Source: Vagococcus martis
GTDB taxonomy: Bacteria > Bacillota > Bacilli > Lactobacillales > Vagococcaceae
Reading direction: 5' to 3'
Length of the DNA stretch: 64,000 bases
Assembly: GCF_002026305.1 (NCBI RefSeq)
Contig: NZ_MVAB01000001.1
Location: forward strand, 2,184,001 to 2,248,000
Below the pieces are notes generated by a model, which saw only the letters and a program-made list of their open reading frames with translations, did not search any database and was not told the DNA's origin. The stretch's first letter is position 1, and each line of letters begins with the position of its first letter. Both the position numbers and the translations under genes were made by a program. Positions 1-10,180 of the stretch are shown in pieces.

Positions 1-2225
1 CCGGTGAAGGTAAAACATTGACTGCCACTATGCCTGTATATTTAAATGCATTATCTGGTGAAGGGGTGCATGTTGTAACTGTAAATGAGTACTTATCAAC
101 ACGTGATGCGAGTGAAATGGGTGAGCTATATAATTTCCTTGGATTAACAGTTGGTTTAAATATTAATTCAAAATCTTCTGATGAAAAACGTGTGGCTTAC
201 GCATGCGACATCACTTATTCAACAAATAACGAATTAGGATTCGACTATTTAAGAGATAACATGGTTGTCTATAAAGAACAAATGGTTCAACGTCCATTAA
301 ACTTTGCAGTAGTGGATGAGGTCGATTCAATCTTAATTGATGAGGCAAGAACACCATTGATTATTTCTGGACAAGCAGAAAAATCAACGGCTTATTATAC
401 AAGAGTTGATAACTTTATTAAAACTTTAGTTGAAGAAGAAGACTATAAAATTGATGTTCAATCTAAAACAATTAGTCTAACTGAACAAGGGATTACTAAA
501 GCAGAAAAAAACTTTGATGTAAGTAACTTATACGACATTGAAAACACATCATTAACTCATTATATTGATCAATCACTACGTGCAAACTACATTATGTTAC
601 GAGATATTGATTATGTGGTACAAGAAGGAAAAGTACTGATCGTTGACCAATTTACAGGTCGTATCATGGATGGTCGTCGTTATTCAGATGGTCTTCATCA
701 AGCAATTGAAGCTAAAGAAGGCGTTGAAATTGAAGATGAAACAAAAACAATGGCGAACATTACATTCCAAAACTACTTCCGTATGTATAAAAAGTTATCA
801 GGAATGACTGGTACGGCGAAAACAGAGGAAGAAGAGTTTAGAGAAATCTATAACATGCAAGTTATTCAGATTCCGACAAACAAACCAATTATTCGTGATG
901 ATAGAGCAGATTTATTATATCCAACTTTATCAAGCAAATTCCAAGCTGTAGTAAAAGATATTAAAGAGCGTCATGAAAATGGTCAACCAGTCTTAGTCGG
1001 TACTGTAGCGGTTGAAACATCAGAATTATTATCTGATTTATTAACAAAAGAAAAAGTACCTCATCAAATCTTAAACGCGAAAAACCACTTTAAAGAAGCG
1101 GAAATCATTATGAATGCTGGTCAAAAAGGCGCAGTAACAATCGCGACAAACATGGCTGGTCGTGGTACGGATATTCGTTTAGGAGCAGGGGTTCGTGAAG
1201 CAGGAGGACTTGCTGTTATTGGTACAGAACGTCATGAATCTCGTCGTATTGATAACCAGTTACGTGGACGTGCGGGTCGTCAAGGAGATCCAGGTATGTC
1301 TCAGTTCTATCTATCATTAGAAGATGATTTAATGAAACGTTTTGGTTCTGAAAGAATTAAACTGTTCTTGGATCGCATGAAATTAGAAGACGAAGATGCC
1401 GTTATTCAAAGTAAAATGTTATCAAAACAAGTAGAATCAGCGCAAAAACGTGTTGAAGGGAATAACTACGATACACGTAAAAACGTCTTACAATACGATG
1501 ATGTTATGCGTGAACAACGTGAAGTTATCTATAAACAACGTCGTGAAGTAATCATGTCAGATGTTGATTTAGAGCCTGTGTTATTAGGAATGGTTGAGAG
1601 AACGATTGGTCGTTATGTTGATGGTCACACTCAAGGAGAGAAAAAAGATTGGAATCTTGAAGGTCTAGTTGATTTTGTTGGTTCAACAATCACTCATGAA
1701 GATGCGATTAGTTTAGCTGACTTTGAAAATAAAACACCTGAAGAGATGAAAGTATTTATCTATGATAAAGCCAAAGCTATTTACGAAGAAAAAGCTGAAA
1801 TCTTAAGCAGTGAAGAACAACTGATAGAATTCCAAAAAGTTGTTATTCTAAGAGTAGTTGATACAAAATGGACTGACCATATAGATGCAATGGATCAATT
1901 GAGAGAATCAATTGGCTTACGTGCATACGGTCAAAATAATCCATTGGTTGATTACCAAACAGAAGGATATGACATGTTCAACAATATGGTTGGGTCTATC
2001 GAGTATGAAGTAACACGTTTGTTCATGAAATCAGAAATTAGACAAAATGTTCAACGTGAACAAGTTGCTCAAGGTGAAGCGGTAAAACCAACTGCTGAAC
2101 AAGGTCAAGTATCTAACGATGAGAAGAAACAACCGATTCGTGTTGACGAAAAAATTGGACGCAATGATTTATGTCCATGTGGCAGTGGCAAGAAGTATAA
2201 AAATTGCCATGGTAAACCATCATAA
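1..2225 (+). CDS. secA: SecA, preprotein translocase ATPase (5' truncated by window edge)
   Basis: SecA is the cytosolic motor that drives unfolded preproteins through SecYEG using ATP. The window opens inside the gene: the frame is already open at base 3, where GEGKT (Walker A) is encoded, so roughly the first 100 residues lie outside. Visible landmarks are the [14 protein letters not shown] helicase motif, the [13 protein letters not shown] segment, the [13 protein letters not shown] arginine-finger region, the long helical scaffold, and a C-terminal SEC-C zinc-binding motif [14 protein letters not shown] just before the stop. About 740 codons are present, which fits a full-length protein of about 840 residues. 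A TTG at 18 is not the true start. prfB follows directly, as is common in Firmicutes. The identification is certain. Confidence 0.97.
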   Translation, partial: GEGKTLTATMPVYLNALSGEGVHVVTVNEYLSTRDASEMGELYNFLGLTVGLNINSKSSDEKRVAYACDITYSTNNELGFDYLRDNMVVYKEQMVQRPLNFAVVDEVDSILIDEARTPLIISGQAEKSTAYYTRVDNFIKTLVEEEDYKIDVQSKTISLTEQGITKAEKNFDVSNLYDIENTSLTHYIDQSLRANYIMLRDIDYVVQEGKVLIVDQFTGRIMDGRRYSDGLHQAIEAKEGVEIEDETKTMANITFQNYFRMYKKLSGMTGTAKTEEEEFREIYNMQVIQIPTNKPIIRDDRADLLYPTLSSKFQAVVKDIKERHENGQPVLVGTVAVETSELLSDLLTKEKVPHQILNAKNHFKEAEIIMNAGQKGAVTIATNMAGRGTDIRLGAGVREAGGLAVIGTERHESRRIDNQLRGRAGRQGDPGMSQFYLSLEDDLMKRFGSERIKLFLDRMKLEDEDAVIQSKMLSKQVESAQKRVEGNNYDTRKNVLQYDDVMREQREVIYKQRREVIMSDVDLEPVLLGMVERTIGRYVDGHTQGEKKDWNLEGLVDFVGSTITHEDAISLADFENKTPEEMKVFIYDKAKAIYEEKAEILSSEEQLIEFQKVVILRVVDTKWTDHIDAMDQLRESIGLRAYGQNNPLVDYQTEGYDMFNNMVGSIEYEVTRLFMKSEIRQNVQREQVAQGEAVKPTAEQGQVSNDEKKQPIRVDEKIGRNDLCPCGSGKKYKNCHGKPS

Positions 2226-2235
2226 TAAATCAAGG

Positions 2236-2272
2236 AGCGACTTAGTTTAACTGAGTCGCTTCAATTGTTTAC
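2236..2272 (+). terminator. Hairpin after secA
   Basis: A 10-bp stem (AGCGACTTAG / CTGAGTCGCT, 2236-2245 and 2251-2260) with a 5-base loop lies right after the secA stop. The T-rich stretch that follows is interrupted, so this is a weak or attenuating terminator ahead of prfB. Confidence 0.5.
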
Positions 2273-2291
2273 AAAATAAGGAGATTATTTT

Positions 2292-3390
2292 ATGGAAATA
2301 AGCGATATAAAAAATGAATTAAGTAAAATAGAGACAAAAATTACTAATTTTAGGGGGTCTCTTTGACTTAGAATCACTTGAGGAACAAATTGCTGAAGGT
2401 GAATATGAGATGGCGACCCCTGGTTTTTGGGATGATAACGAATCAGCTCAAGTTGTTATAGATAAAGTCAATCAGTTAAAATCACAATATGATACTTTTA
2501 AAAATACAGAAGAAGCCTATGAAGAATTAGAACTTTTACTTGAAATGGTAGAAGATGAAAATGATAGTGAGATGCAAAAAGAATTAGAAGAAAAATTAAT
2601 TCAAACGATTCAAATTGTTGAAGACTACGAGTTATCTCAATTATTAAATGGTGAGTACGATCAAAATAATGCTGTATTAGAGCTGCATCCAGGAGCAGGT
2701 GGCACTGAATCACAAGACTGGGGTAGTATGCTTCTTAGAATGTATACTAGGTGGGCTGAATCAAAAGGTTTTCAAGTAGAAACACTTGATTATCAAGCTG
2801 GTGATGAAGCTGGTATTAAAAGTGTTACGTTACTGATTAAAGGATACAATGCTTATGGCTATTTAAAATCAGAAAAAGGGGTACATCGTTTGGTGCGTAT
2901 CTCACCATTTGATTCAAACTCGAGACGTCATACGTCATTTTGTTCAGTAGATGTGATGCCAGAATTAGCGAATGACATCAATATTGAAGTGAAACCGGAT
3001 GATATTAAAGTTGATACATTTAGAGCAAGTGGAGCAGGTGGTCAGCATATAAACAAGACTGATTCAGCCGTTCGTATTACACATATTCCAACTGGATTTG
3101 TGGTTTCTAGTCAGGCTCAACGTTCCCAATTAAAAAATAGAGAACAAGCAATGAGCATGTTAAAAGCAAAATTATACCAATTAGAAATAGAAAAACAGGA
3201 ACAAGAAGCTGCGGCAATAAAGGGCGAGCAACTAGAAATCGGCTGGGGATCGCAAATACGTTCATATGTGTTTCATCCATACTCTATGGTAAAAGATCAT
3301 CGAACAAATTATGAAGTTGGAAATACGCAACCAATAATGGATGGTGATATAGATGGATTTATTGATGCTTACCTACGTTGGAAGTTGTAA
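2292..3390 (+). CDS. prfB: Peptide chain release factor 2 with programmed +1 frameshift
   Basis: RF2 recognises UGA and UAA and triggers peptide release. The gene starts at ATG 2292 (AAGGAG eight bases upstream). It runs 24 codons to an in-frame TGA at 2364-2366, then continues in the +1 frame from GAC at 2365 to the TAA at 3388-3390, giving 365 residues. Without the shift only a truncated ORF beginning MATPGFWDD would be called. The anticodon-like tripeptide SPF is at about residues 204-206 and the catalytic GGQ at about 249-251, matching the E. coli RF2 spacing. The frameshift is the classic autoregulatory device: when RF2 is scarce, ribosomes slip and make more. ftsE follows from its own promoter. 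Confidence 0.96.
2352..2367 (+). promoter_or_regulatory. prfB programmed +1 frameshift site
   Basis: The site reads AGGGGG (internal Shine-Dalgarno, 2352-2357), a 3-base spacer, CTT slippery codon (2361-2363), TGA stop and C. Order and spacing are the same as in the well-studied E. coli prfB signal. The stop is codon 25. Confidence 0.95.
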
Positions 3391-3452
3391 TACTTTATTT
3401 GACAGTTAACAAGTAATTGATATATATTTGTAATCAAATGCCAAAGAAGACA

Positions 3453-3461
3453 TGTTATACT
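3453..3461 (+). promoter_or_regulatory. Extended -10 promoter for ftsEX
   Basis: TGTTATACT (TG, one base, TATACT) lies about 50 bases before the ftsE start. No good -35 is at the right spacing, as is usual for extended -10 promoters. Confidence 0.4.
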
Positions 3462-3513
3462 GTATGAGAATAAGATTGTGTCGTTTAAAATAACAGGTTG
3501 GAGAGATAAATCT

Positions 3514-4200
3514 ATGATAGAAATGAAAAAAGTAACAAAAAAATACTCCAATGGGACAACAGCCATTCGTAACTTATCTATCACTATCAATCAAGGTGAG
3601 TTTGTATATGTCGTTGGTCCAAGTGGGGCAGGTAAATCAACTTTTATTAAATTGATGTACCGAGAAGAAGTCGCGACAAAAGGGACACTTAATGTGTGTG
3701 GTTATGATTTATTAACAATAAAAAATCGAAATGTACCATACTTACGTCGCGAAATAGGTATCGTGTTTCAAGATTATAAATTATTACCACAAAAAACAGT
3801 CTATGAAAATGTTGCCTATGCTATGCAAGTAATTGGTAAAAAACCGCGTGAAGTAAAACGCCGTGTTTTAGAAGTACTAGACTTAGTTGGGTTAAAGCAT
3901 AAAGTACGTGTGTTTCCTGATGAGTTATCAGGGGGAGAACAACAACGTGTGGCGATTGCTAGAGCCATCGTCAATACACCTAAAGTATTAATTGCCGATG
4001 AACCAACAGGGAACCTTGACCCAGAAAATTCTTGGGAAATTATGGAACTACTAGAAAGAATTAACAATCAAGGGACTACGGTCGTCATGGCTACGCATAA
4101 TAGCACTATCGTAAATGAAATCCGTCATCGCGTGTTGGCTATAGAAAATGGACGTATTACAAGAGACCAAGATGAGGGGGATTATGGCTACGATGATTAG
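3514..4200 (+). CDS. ftsE: Cell division ATP-binding protein FtsE
   Basis: FtsE is the ABC ATPase of the FtsEX complex. In Gram-positive cocci this complex transmits the division signal across the membrane to activate peptidoglycan hydrolases. The 228-residue protein has Walker A GPSGAGKS at residues 35-42, signature LSGGEQQR, and Walker B with LIADEPTGNLD. The start at ATG 3514 is preferred because GGAGAG precedes it; a longer frame to 3478 lacks a ribosome site. The stop overlaps the ftsX start by 17 bases, implying translational coupling with its membrane partner. Confidence 0.96.
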   Translation: MIEMKKVTKKYSNGTTAIRNLSITINQGEFVYVVGPSGAGKSTFIKLMYREEVATKGTLNVCGYDLLTIKNRNVPYLRREIGIVFQDYKLLPQKTVYENVAYAMQVIGKKPREVKRRVLEVLDLVGLKHKVRVFPDELSGGEQQRVAIARAIVNTPKVLIADEPTGNLDPENSWEIMELLERINNQGTTVVMATHNSTIVNEIRHRVLAIENGRITRDQDEGDYGYDD

Positions 4201-5080
4201 TAATTTTTTTAGACATTTAGGCAGTGCGTTAAAAAATTTAAAAAGAAATGGCTGGATGACAATAGCATCTGTTAGTGCTGTGACTGTAACACTAACACTT
4301 GTAGGAATATTTTTGGGTGTCATATTAAATGTGGCGAAAATTGCCGATGATATCAAAGATAATGTCGATGTATCAGTTTTTGTTGATATTGGAACGCCTG
4401 ATAATGAAGTGAAGGAGTTAAGCAATAAATTAAAAGACATCCAAGGTGTGTCTAAAGTAACATTTTCGAGCAAGCAAGATGAATATAAAAAATTAGTTGA
4501 TAAATTAGGTGATACGTGGAAATTGTTTGGAGAAGATGAAAATCCACTATATGATGTGTACGTTTTAACTGCAAAAGATGCTGAGGATATCCCATCTATT
4601 CAAAAGGCGGCATCAGCACTACCTAGTGTATCAAAAGCGGATTATGGCGGTCGAAATTCCGATAAGTTATTTAAATTATCTAAAGACATTAGACTTTGGG
4701 GAACAATTGCAGCTGTTTTCTTATTAGGTGTAGCAGTCTTCTTAATTTCTAATACCATTCGAATTACCATTATTTCAAGAAAACGTGAGATTCAAATTAT
4801 GCGTTTAGTTGGGGCTAAGAATAGTTATATAAGAGGGCCATTCTTTTTAGAAGGAGCATTTATTGGTATTTTAGGTTCCGTTATCCCAGTTCTATTAGTA
4901 ACATTTGCTTACCCAAGAGTTTATGTCATCTTTACGAAAAGTATGATTGCTAATGCTTCCTATGACTTAATTGCGCCAGGTAACTTAATTTGGCAATTAA
5001 ATACTTTATTAATCGTTGTCGGTGTAGTGATAGGCTCAATTGGATCGGTTATGTCAATGAGACGCTTTTTAAAAGTTTAA
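4184..5080 (+). CDS. ftsX: Cell division protein FtsX
   Basis: FtsX is the integral membrane partner of FtsE. The 298-residue protein shows the usual layout: a cytoplasmic N-terminus, one membrane segment near residues 25-45, a large extracellular domain (about 50-170) that in streptococci and enterococci contacts a hydrolase or its activator, then three membrane segments. The motif SRKREIQIMRLVGAK is typical of FtsX/MacB-type permeases. ATG 4184, eight bases after GGGGG, is chosen; ATG 4193 is possible. It overlaps ftsE and is followed by a strong terminator, so ftsE-ftsX is a two-gene operon. Confidence 0.95.
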   Translation: MATMISNFFRHLGSALKNLKRNGWMTIASVSAVTVTLTLVGIFLGVILNVAKIADDIKDNVDVSVFVDIGTPDNEVKELSNKLKDIQGVSKVTFSSKQDEYKKLVDKLGDTWKLFGEDENPLYDVYVLTAKDAEDIPSIQKAASALPSVSKADYGGRNSDKLFKLSKDIRLWGTIAAVFLLGVAVFLISNTIRITIISRKREIQIMRLVGAKNSYIRGPFFLEGAFIGILGSVIPVLLVTFAYPRVYVIFTKSMIANASYDLIAPGNLIWQLNTLLIVVGVVIGSIGSVMSMRRFLKV

Positions 5081-5092
5081 TAGTAAAATTGT

Positions 5093-5126
5093 GAGAATAA
5101 GGAATGTGTTCCTTATTCTCTTTTTT
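5093..5126 (+). terminator. Rho-independent terminator after ftsX
   Basis: A perfect 12-bp stem (GAGAATAAGGAA / TTCCTTATTCTC) with a TGTG loop is followed by six T. Confidence 0.92.
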
Positions 5127-5158
5127 GTACATTTTATTCACGAATGATACACCAGGTA

Positions 5159-5167
5159 TGCTATAAT
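5159..5167 (+). promoter_or_regulatory. Extended -10 promoter for rapZ-yvcK-whiA
   Basis: TGCTATAAT is an ideal extended -10 element, 33 bases upstream of the rapZ start and just past the ftsX terminator. The -35 is weak. Confidence 0.6.
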
Positions 5168-5199
5168 GTAGAATAGAGAATATAGAAGGAGTGATGTAT

Positions 5200-6096
5200 A
5201 TGACTGATCACCAGACTGATAGTTTACAATTAGTAGTCATTACTGGAATGAGTGGTGCAGGTAAAACTGTTGCGGTACAAAGTTTTGAAGATATGGGTTA
5301 CTTTTGTATCGACAATTTACCACCAACGTTAATTCCAAAATTTTGGGAATTGATTAAAGAGTCAGGTAAAATCACTAAAATTGCATTAGTTATTGATTTA
5401 AGATCTCGAGCGTTTTTTGAAGAAATTCAAAGCATGCTAGTTGAAATAGAGAATACAAAATTAGTTGATACGACCGTGATGTTTTTGGATGCGTCAGACC
5501 AAGAGTTAGTATCACGATATAAAGAAACAAGAAGAGCCCATCCTCTTGCAATGGATGGTTTAGTCACAGAAGGAATCAAAAAAGAGCGTGCTCTTTTAGA
5601 AGAGTTAAAAGGGGAAGCACAACTCGTCATTGACACAACAGAACTAGCTCCAAGAGAGTTAAGAGAGCAAATCATGCAAAACTTTAAAAATCATGATTCT
5701 GATACTTTTAGAGTAGAAATGGTTTCATTTGGTTTTAAGTATGGTTTGCCTATTGATGCGGATATTGTAATGGATGTTAGATTTTTACCAAACCCACATT
5801 ATGTTGAGGAGCTAAGACCGTTAACTGGAAAAGATAAGCCAGTGTATGATTATGTCATGAGTTCAGAGATGACAGAATCTTTCTATAAAAAATACGAAGA
5901 TTTAATTTTAGATATATTACCAGGATACATTAAAGAAGGAAAAATGAGTTTGACGATAGCAATTGGTTGTACAGGAGGTCAACATCGTTCAGTTGCCTTA
6001 ACTGAGCGATTAGGAAGCAAAATTTCGGAAAACTACAAGACCAATATTACCCACAGAGATATGATGAAACGTAAGGAATCAATCAATCGTTCATGA
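5200..6096 (+). CDS. rapZ: RapZ/YvcJ nucleotide-binding protein
   Basis: This is a P-loop NTP-binding protein. The E. coli homologue RapZ is an RNase adapter for small RNAs controlling glmS; in Firmicutes the homologue YvcJ binds and hydrolyses GTP and its precise role is less clear. The 298-residue protein has Walker A GMSGAGKT near residue 16, and the conserved C-terminal [10 protein letters not shown] motif. The start at ATG 5200 sits eight bases after GAAGGAG; GTG 5191 and ATG 5194 are poorer. Its TGA overlaps the yvcK ATG in an ATGA junction, so the three genes rapZ-yvcK-whiA form the standard Firmicute operon. Confidence 0.95.
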   Translation: MTDHQTDSLQLVVITGMSGAGKTVAVQSFEDMGYFCIDNLPPTLIPKFWELIKESGKITKIALVIDLRSRAFFEEIQSMLVEIENTKLVDTTVMFLDASDQELVSRYKETRRAHPLAMDGLVTEGIKKERALLEELKGEAQLVIDTTELAPRELREQIMQNFKNHDSDTFRVEMVSFGFKYGLPIDADIVMDVRFLPNPHYVEELRPLTGKDKPVYDYVMSSEMTESFYKKYEDLILDILPGYIKEGKMSLTIAIGCTGGQHRSVALTERLGSKISENYKTNITHRDMMKRKESINRS

Positions 6097-7085
6097 AAAC
6101 GTATCGCATAAGAAAACCTAAAATTGTTGTGATTGGTGGGGGAACGGGCTTGCCAGTCATATTACATGGTTTGAGAGATCAAAGTGCTGATATTACAGCA
6201 ATTGTGACCGTAGCAGATGATGGTGGAAGTAGTGGGCTTCTACGTCAAAGCATTAATATGAGTCCTCCTGGTGATTTGAGAAATGTTCTTGTGGCACTAT
6301 CTGATATGCCACAAATGTATGAAGATATTTTTCAATATCGATTTAAAGAAGAAGATAATTTTTTAGCGAATCATACGATAGGAAATCTAATTATTGCTGC
6401 GATGTCTGAAATGAAAAATAGTACTTATGAAGCAATTCAGTTATTAAGTAAATTTATGCATGTTGACGGGCATATTTATCCAGCAAGTGAGCAGTCAATG
6501 ACGCTTCATGCTAAATTTTCAGATGGCAGTAACGCAACAGGTGAGAGTGTTATTGCAAAAGAAAGAAAGAAAATAGATTACGTGTACGTAACCAATACAG
6601 CAGATGGTAAACCAGTAAAACCTGCTAGAAAAGTTATTTCAAGTATTCGTGAAGCAGATATGATTGTTCTTGGACCGGGTAGTTTGTTTACGAGTATTTT
6701 ACCTAACTTAATGATTAAAGAACTAGGTGAAGCTGTATGCAAATCGGAAGCCGAAGTCGTTTATATTTGCAATATTATGACGCAAAAAGGAGAAACAGAG
6801 CATTTTTCTGATGCAGAACATGTTAAAGTATTACATAATCATTTAGGGAAACAATTTATAGACACTGTGTTAGTTAATACAGAACCAATACCTGAAGATT
6901 ATATTGATCCTGATGTATATGATGAGTATTTATTACAGGTAAAACATGATTTTAAAGGATTGCGTGATGAAGGATGTCGCGTGATTTCTGCTGACTTTTT
7001 AGAATTAAAAGACGGCGGTGTTTTCCATGACCGAGCAAAAGTAGTAGATGAGCTGTTTCGTTTGGTCTTTGGAGCTAAATATTAG
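6093..7085 (+). CDS. yvcK: Gluconeogenesis factor YvcK (CofD-like)
   Basis: This is a 330-residue member of the CofD/UPF0052 family. In B. subtilis YvcK is needed for growth on gluconeogenic carbon sources and for normal cell shape, and binds UDP-sugars. Conserved motifs visible are [26 protein letters not shown] and NHTIGNL in the N-terminal nucleotide-binding half, and [10 protein letters not shown] near residue 200. It is coupled to rapZ by a 4-base overlap and lies 18 bases ahead of whiA. Nothing is unusual. Confidence 0.95.
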   Translation: MKTYRIRKPKIVVIGGGTGLPVILHGLRDQSADITAIVTVADDGGSSGLLRQSINMSPPGDLRNVLVALSDMPQMYEDIFQYRFKEEDNFLANHTIGNLIIAAMSEMKNSTYEAIQLLSKFMHVDGHIYPASEQSMTLHAKFSDGSNATGESVIAKERKKIDYVYVTNTADGKPVKPARKVISSIREADMIVLGPGSLFTSILPNLMIKELGEAVCKSEAEVVYICNIMTQKGETEHFSDAEHVKVLHNHLGKQFIDTVLVNTEPIPEDYIDPDVYDEYLLQVKHDFKGLRDEGCRVISADFLELKDGGVFHDRAKVVDELFRLVFGAKY

Positions 7086-7103
7086 AAGAATGGGGTGGTC
7101 AAC

Positions 7104-8036
7104 ATGTCTTTTGCATCGGATGTAAAAAAAGAACTGACAACACTAGAAGTTCATAAAGAACATGCAAAAGCGGAATTGGCAGCTTTAATTCGAATGAATG
7201 GTTCGGTGACATTAGCCAACCGACAATTTGTGTTAAATGTACAGACTGAAAATGCGGCAATAGCTAGACGGATTTATACATTATTAAAAGACCACTATGA
7301 AGTAAATAGTGAATTATTAGTTCGTCGTAAAATGAAATTAAAAAAAAATAATGTCTACATCGTTCGATTGAAACAAGGGACAAAAGAGATACTAAATGAT
7401 TTAGAAATCATGGATGGTGTGATGTTTAATACACATGTTTCAGATAATATTATGGGCAACGAACAAAAAATGCGTTCTTATCTTCGTGGGGCATTTTTAG
7501 CTGGAGGCTCTGTTAATAATCCTGAGACAAGTCGCTATCACTTAGAAATTTATTCGATGTATGAAGAACAATGTCTTGATTTGTGTGAAATGCTAAAGTT
7601 TTATGGGTTGAATGGCCGTGTCGTTGAAAGACGTACAGGGTTTATTACTTATTTAAAAGGGGCAGAAGAAATTGCTGACTTCTTAGTCTTAGTTGGTGCG
7701 ACTAATGCCATGCTTAAATTTGAAGATGTCCGTATTGTCCGTGATCTGCGTAATTCCGTGAATCGCTTGATGAATTGCGAAAATGCCAATATGAACAAAA
7801 CAGCAGATGCGGCAAAACGCCAAATCGAAAACATAAAACTTATTAAAGACACAGTTGGCTTAGAGCAGTTACCAGAAAAATTACGTGAAGTAGCTGAAAT
7901 AAGACTTGAAAACCCTGAAATTAGTTTAAAAGAACTTGGAGAGATGATTCCTTCTGGTCCAATCACTAAATCTGGTATCAATCATCGTATTAGAAAAATT
8001 AATGAATTTGCGAATACCTTAGTTGAAACGACTTAA
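7104..8036 (+). CDS. whiA: DNA-binding protein WhiA
   Basis: WhiA is a conserved Gram-positive regulator with an N-terminal degenerate LAGLIDADG homing-endonuclease fold and a C-terminal helix-turn-helix. It regulates sporulation in Streptomyces and affects division and chromosome segregation in Bacillus. The 310-residue protein begins [11 protein letters not shown], the usual family N-terminus, so ATG 7104 (after GGGGTGG) is chosen over the upstream GTG at 7095. The C-terminal region [20 protein letters not shown] is the helix-turn-helix. Last gene of the rapZ operon. Confidence 0.95.
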   Translation: MSFASDVKKELTTLEVHKEHAKAELAALIRMNGSVTLANRQFVLNVQTENAAIARRIYTLLKDHYEVNSELLVRRKMKLKKNNVYIVRLKQGTKEILNDLEIMDGVMFNTHVSDNIMGNEQKMRSYLRGAFLAGGSVNNPETSRYHLEIYSMYEEQCLDLCEMLKFYGLNGRVVERRTGFITYLKGAEEIADFLVLVGATNAMLKFEDVRIVRDLRNSVNRLMNCENANMNKTADAAKRQIENIKLIKDTVGLEQLPEKLREVAEIRLENPEISLKELGEMIPSGPITKSGINHRIRKINEFANTLVETT

Positions 8037-8055
8037 ATAAGCAACCAATGGATAG

Positions 8056-8101
8056 CCTTATCTGTAAAATAAATAATGTTATTTACGGATAGGGTTTTTT
8101 T
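8056..8101 (+). terminator. Terminator after whiA
   Basis: A 13-bp stem (8056-8068 with 8082-8094, including G-U pairs) is followed by seven T. Confidence 0.88.
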
Positions 8102-8135
8102 ATGTTTTTTTCCTCTAAATATCTTTAATTAAATA

Positions 8136-8144
8136 TGGTATAAT
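8136..8144 (+). promoter_or_regulatory. Extended -10 promoter for ylxM-ffh
   Basis: TGGTATAAT lies 45 bases upstream of ylxM. No strong -35 is present. Confidence 0.5.
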
Positions 8145-8188
8145 GTGAAAGTGATTGTATGATATGAATCAGTTGGAGGAGGGGCAAT

Positions 8189-8530
8189 ATGGAAATCGAA
8201 AAAACAAATCGAATGAATGCTTTATTTGAGTTTTATTCAACTCTTTTAACTGAAAAACAAATGAATTATATTGAATTATATTATGCTGATGATTTTTCTC
8301 TAGGTGAAATTGCAGAAGAATATGATGTGAGTAGGCAAGCGGTCTATGATAATATAAAACGTACTGAAAAATTACTAGAAACATATGAGAAAAAATTACA
8401 TCTATACTCAAATTATGTGGTCAGACAAGAGATGATTGATGAAATAAAATCATTACTTAGAGAGTCTTATCCTGAAACAGAGAAAATTAAAGCATTATTA
8501 GATAACATTCAAGAAATAGAAGAAGAGTAG
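8189..8530 (+). CDS. ylxM: YlxM/p13 helix-turn-helix protein
   Basis: This is a 113-residue sigma-70 region-4-like helix-turn-helix protein of the UPF0122 family, nearly always directly upstream of ffh. In streptococci YlxM binds SRP components and modulates SRP GTPase activity. The segment [21 protein letters not shown] is the predicted helix-turn-helix. A very strong GGAGGAGG lies six bases before ATG 8189. Only 11 bases separate it from ffh, so the pair is an operon. Confidence 0.93.
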   Translation: MEIEKTNRMNALFEFYSTLLTEKQMNYIELYYADDFSLGEIAEEYDVSRQAVYDNIKRTEKLLETYEKKLHLYSNYVVRQEMIDEIKSLLRESYPETEKIKALLDNIQEIEEE

Positions 8531-8541
8531 GAGTTTTAAAT

Positions 8542-9975
8542 ATGGCTTTTGAAAGTTTAACAGATCGCTTACAGGTAGCGATGAGTAAATTAAAGAAAAA
8601 AGGGACGGTAAAAGAAGAAGACGTTAAAGATATGATGCGCGAGATACGTCTTGCGCTACTTGAAGCTGACGTTAACTTACAAGTCGTTCGTGGATTTGTT
8701 AAAAGTGTTGGTGAACGAGCTGTCGGAGTTGAAATCCTAGAGTCTCTTAATCCAACGCAACAAATCGTAAAAGTAGTTGATGAAGAATTAACGAAAGTAT
8801 TAGGTTCTGAAGCAGTTGGTTTAAATAAATCACCAAAAATTCCAACAATTGTTATGATGGTTGGGTTACAAGGTGCTGGTAAAACAACTTTTACAGGTAA
8901 AATTTCAAATTTTCTGAAACAAAATGAGAAAGCCAGACCTTTACTAATTGCAGCTGACGTGTATCGTCCAGCTGCTGTTGATCAATTAAAAGTAATAGGC
9001 CAACAACTTGATATTCCTGTTTTTGAAATGGGAACTGATGTTGACCCAGTGGAGATTGTTCGTCAAGGTTTAGAACAAGCAAAAGAAAATAAAAACGACT
9101 ATGTATTTATTGATACGGCAGGTCGTTTGCATATTGATGAAACGTTAATGGATGAGTTGAAACGTATAAAAGATTTTGCTCAACCAAACGACATCTTGCT
9201 AACAGTTGATGCGATGACTGGTCAAGATGCCGTAACAGTTGCTCAAAGTTTTGACGAGCAGCTAGATGTTACAGGGGTTGTGTTAACGAAACTTGACGGG
9301 GATACTCGTGGTGGTGCGGCGCTCTCAATTCGAGCTATTACAGGAAAACCAATTAAATTTATAGGTACTGGTGAAAAATTAACAGATATCGAAGTATTCC
9401 ATCCAGATAGAATGTCTAGTCGTATTCTTGGTATGGGGGATATGCTTACTCTGATTGAAAAAGCTCAAAAAGAATATGATGAAGAAAAAGCAGAAGAACT
9501 AGCGCAAAAAATGCGTGAAAATAGCTTTGATTTTAATGATTTTATCGAGCAATTAGACCAAGTGATGGGCATGGGACCATTAGAAGATTTGATTAAAATG
9601 ATTCCTGGAATGAACAATGTACCAGGTCTTGATCAATTACAAGTTGATCCAAAAGATGTGGCTCGTAAAAAAGCGATTGTATTCTCAATGACTCCTGAAG
9701 AAAGAGAAAATCCAGATTTATTAAATCCAAGTCGTAGAAGACGTATAGCGGCAGGTTCTGGTAACTCAGTTGTTGAAGTAAATAGAATGATTAAACAATT
9801 TAATGAATCACGTAAAATGATGCAACAAATGACTAAAGGTAATATGCCAGCTGGACTTGAGAATATGATGGGTGGCGGAGTCAAAGGCAAACTTGGTAAA
9901 ATGGCCATGAACAAAATGATGAAAAAGAATAAGAAAAAAATGAAAAACAAGAACAAAAAGAAAAAGAAAAAATAA
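8542..9975 (+). CDS. ffh: Signal recognition particle GTPase Ffh
   Basis: Ffh (SRP54) binds signal sequences and 4.5S/scRNA and targets membrane proteins with FtsY. The 477-residue protein shows the N helical bundle, the G domain with GLQGAGKTT, DTAGR and TKLDGDTRGG, and the methionine-rich M domain from about residue 300 (MGMGPLEDLIKMIPGM, then the SRRRRIAAGSG RNA-binding loop). The C-terminus is an unusually long lysine tail, about 24 residues that are nearly all K, N or M. It is encoded by an A-rich run that yields meaningless long antisense ORFs rich in Phe. Confidence 0.97.
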   Translation: MAFESLTDRLQVAMSKLKKKGTVKEEDVKDMMREIRLALLEADVNLQVVRGFVKSVGERAVGVEILESLNPTQQIVKVVDEELTKVLGSEAVGLNKSPKIPTIVMMVGLQGAGKTTFTGKISNFLKQNEKARPLLIAADVYRPAAVDQLKVIGQQLDIPVFEMGTDVDPVEIVRQGLEQAKENKNDYVFIDTAGRLHIDETLMDELKRIKDFAQPNDILLTVDAMTGQDAVTVAQSFDEQLDVTGVVLTKLDGDTRGGAALSIRAITGKPIKFIGTGEKLTDIEVFHPDRMSSRILGMGDMLTLIEKAQKEYDEEKAEELAQKMRENSFDFNDFIEQLDQVMGMGPLEDLIKMIPGMNNVPGLDQLQVDPKDVARKKAIVFSMTPEERENPDLLNPSRRRRIAAGSGNSVVEVNRMIKQFNESRKMMQQMTKGNMPAGLENMMGGGVKGKLGKMAMNKMMKKNKKKMKNKNKKKKKK

Positions 9976-10045
9976 AAGAAGGCCGTGTAGTGCACCCAAA
10001 AAGTCTAACTTTTTGGGTGCACTAAACTAAGAGCCTTCTTTTTTT
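9976..10045 (+). terminator. Compound terminator after ffh
   Basis: An inner perfect 17-bp hairpin (9988-10004 with 10008-10024, TAGTGCACCC core) sits inside an outer stem AAGAAGGC/GCCTTCTT (9976-9983 with 10033-10040) followed by T7. Confidence 0.88.
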
Positions 10046-10180
10046 ATTTAAACAAAATTGTTTATATACGAAATAAAAATAGGGTGTTTGAAGCTATTCA
10101 TAACTTAATAACGTTTATTTGTAGTAAGAAATAATTCAAACGGATAAACTGTACTTATATAAATGAATGAGGTGAACAGA

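Noticed and set aside
9633-9995. Long antisense frame rich in Phe opposite the ffh 3' end
   Set aside because: It is the shadow of the lysine-rich Ffh tail encoded by A-runs; there is no ribosome site and the residue composition is implausible.
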